From Clostridia bacterium (GTDB lineage Bacteria > Bacillota_A > Clostridia > Oscillospirales > Acutalibacteraceae), in assembly GCA_017445685.1 (NCBI GenBank), contig JAFSTS010000117.1, forward strand, positions 1-6,207: a DNA stretch of 6,207 nucleotides, written 5' to 3'. Below the pieces are notes generated by a model, which was not told the origin of the DNA, searched no databases, and worked only from the letters and a program-made list of their open reading frames with translations. How positions within the stretch are numbered: position 1 is the first letter of the stretch; every line of letters starts with the position of its first letter. Below are positions 5,935 to 6,207 of the stretch, piece after piece. Position numbers and translations under genes: made by a program.

Positions 5935-6207
5935 GTTGAGCCGTCTACCGACGTCACTGCCGGCAACAACATCGGTCTTGAAAAACAGGGCAGCGCTTGG
6001 GTTTACTATGGAAGCGATAAGAAGATCGACAGAAGCTATGTCGGTCTTGCGAAAAACCAGTACGGCTGGTGGTATGTAAAAAACGGAACGATCGACTTTT
6101 CCTACACTGGAACAGCTAAAAATATTTACGGCACTTTTTATGTAACAAAAGGAAAGCTCGACACATCCTTTACAGGAATGGCAAAGGACAGTTCTTTGGG
6201 ATGGATC
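5839..6207 (+). CDS. Secreted protein with aromatic cell-wall-binding-like repeats (3' end missing)
   Basis: The frame is open for 123 codons to the window edge without a stop. The first residues form a classic Sec signal peptide: MKKATIK, a hydrophobic core LIIALTMVFSTFFAGSIV, and a likely cleavage site after SSAA (near residue 32). After a short Thr/Asn-rich linker come three tandem repeats of 22-23 residues (54-76, 77-98, 99-121) of the form W-[WVF]-Y-V-x-x-G-x-[IL]-D-x-S-[YF]-x-G-x-A-K. A fourth begins with GWI at the edge. The aromatic/Gly spacing resembles choline-binding or glucan-binding type repeats, and similar arrays occur in many secreted proteins of gut Clostridia. They are usually thought to bind cell-wall or other glycans, but the ligand here is unknown. 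An AAAGG-like site about 10 nt upstream supports the start. Any catalytic domain would lie outside the window. Confidence 0.85.
   Translation, partial: MKKATIKIFSLIIALTMVFSTFFAGSIVSSAAVEPSTDVTAGNNIGLEKQGSAWVYYGSDKKIDRSYVGLAKNQYGWWYVKNGTIDFSYTGTAKNIYGTFYVTKGKLDTSFTGMAKDSSLGWI
5998..6201 (+). repeat. Three tandem 22-23 residue aromatic repeats within the secreted protein
   Basis: Units run 5998-6066, 6067-6132 and 6133-6201. Each opens with an aromatic pair or W/Y motif, has a Gly turn followed by [IL]D, then S[YF]xG and an AK[ND] close. The DNA has clearly diverged between units while the protein pattern is kept, which points to an old array under selection rather than a recent duplication. 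The array continues past the window. Confidence 0.82.

Noticed and set aside
5745..5972. 75-codon minus-strand frame across the terminator and start of the last gene
   Set aside because: It reads through a clear terminator, promoter and signal-peptide coding region on the plus strand; its hydrophobic character is a by-product of AT-rich sequence.

Overview
The window looks like chromosomal DNA from a low-to-moderate GC, Gram-positive anaerobe of the class Clostridia. The best guess is a gut Ruminococcus/Oscillospiraceae-type organism. This rests on the gene content (LonA beside EngB, an archaeal-type phosphoglycerate mutase-like protein beside MetY), AGGAG-like ribosome binding sites, TTGACA/TATAAT-type promoters, and a secreted protein with aromatic ~22-residue repeats of a kind common in these bacteria. 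No taxonomic search was possible, so this is inference.

Layout. The left half (1-3068) is read on the minus strand: a housekeeping operon of lon (ATP-dependent protease LonA) then engB (ribosome-assembly GTPase, YsxC/YihA). At the very edge a third reading frame may begin 18 nt after engB. A short AT-rich intergenic region (3069-3246) holds two divergent sigma-A-type promoters, one for lon and one for the plus-strand genes. The right half begins with a two-gene operon: an apgM-like protein of the alkaline phosphatase superfamily, then metY (O-acetylhomoserine sulfhydrylase family). Their spacing is 10 nt and the metY ribosome binding site overlaps the upstream stop codon. A rho-independent terminator follows at 5741-5774. 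One base after its T-run lies a strong extended -10 promoter that drives a secreted repeat protein, cut off by the window end.

How the genes work together. lon and engB are protein-quality-control and ribosome-biogenesis genes that commonly sit together in Firmicutes. The apgM-like/metY pair is the most informative part. Bacterial members of the archaeal phosphoglycerate mutase family have been proposed to be homoserine kinases, and coupling to a methionine-pathway enzyme that uses an activated homoserine fits that better than glycolysis does. The last gene is an unrelated surface or secreted protein whose promoter spacer contains a T9 tract.

No tRNA, rRNA, CRISPR array, insertion sequence, riboswitch or prophage gene was seen. 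Apart from the two edge genes, the genes are intact and look ordinary.
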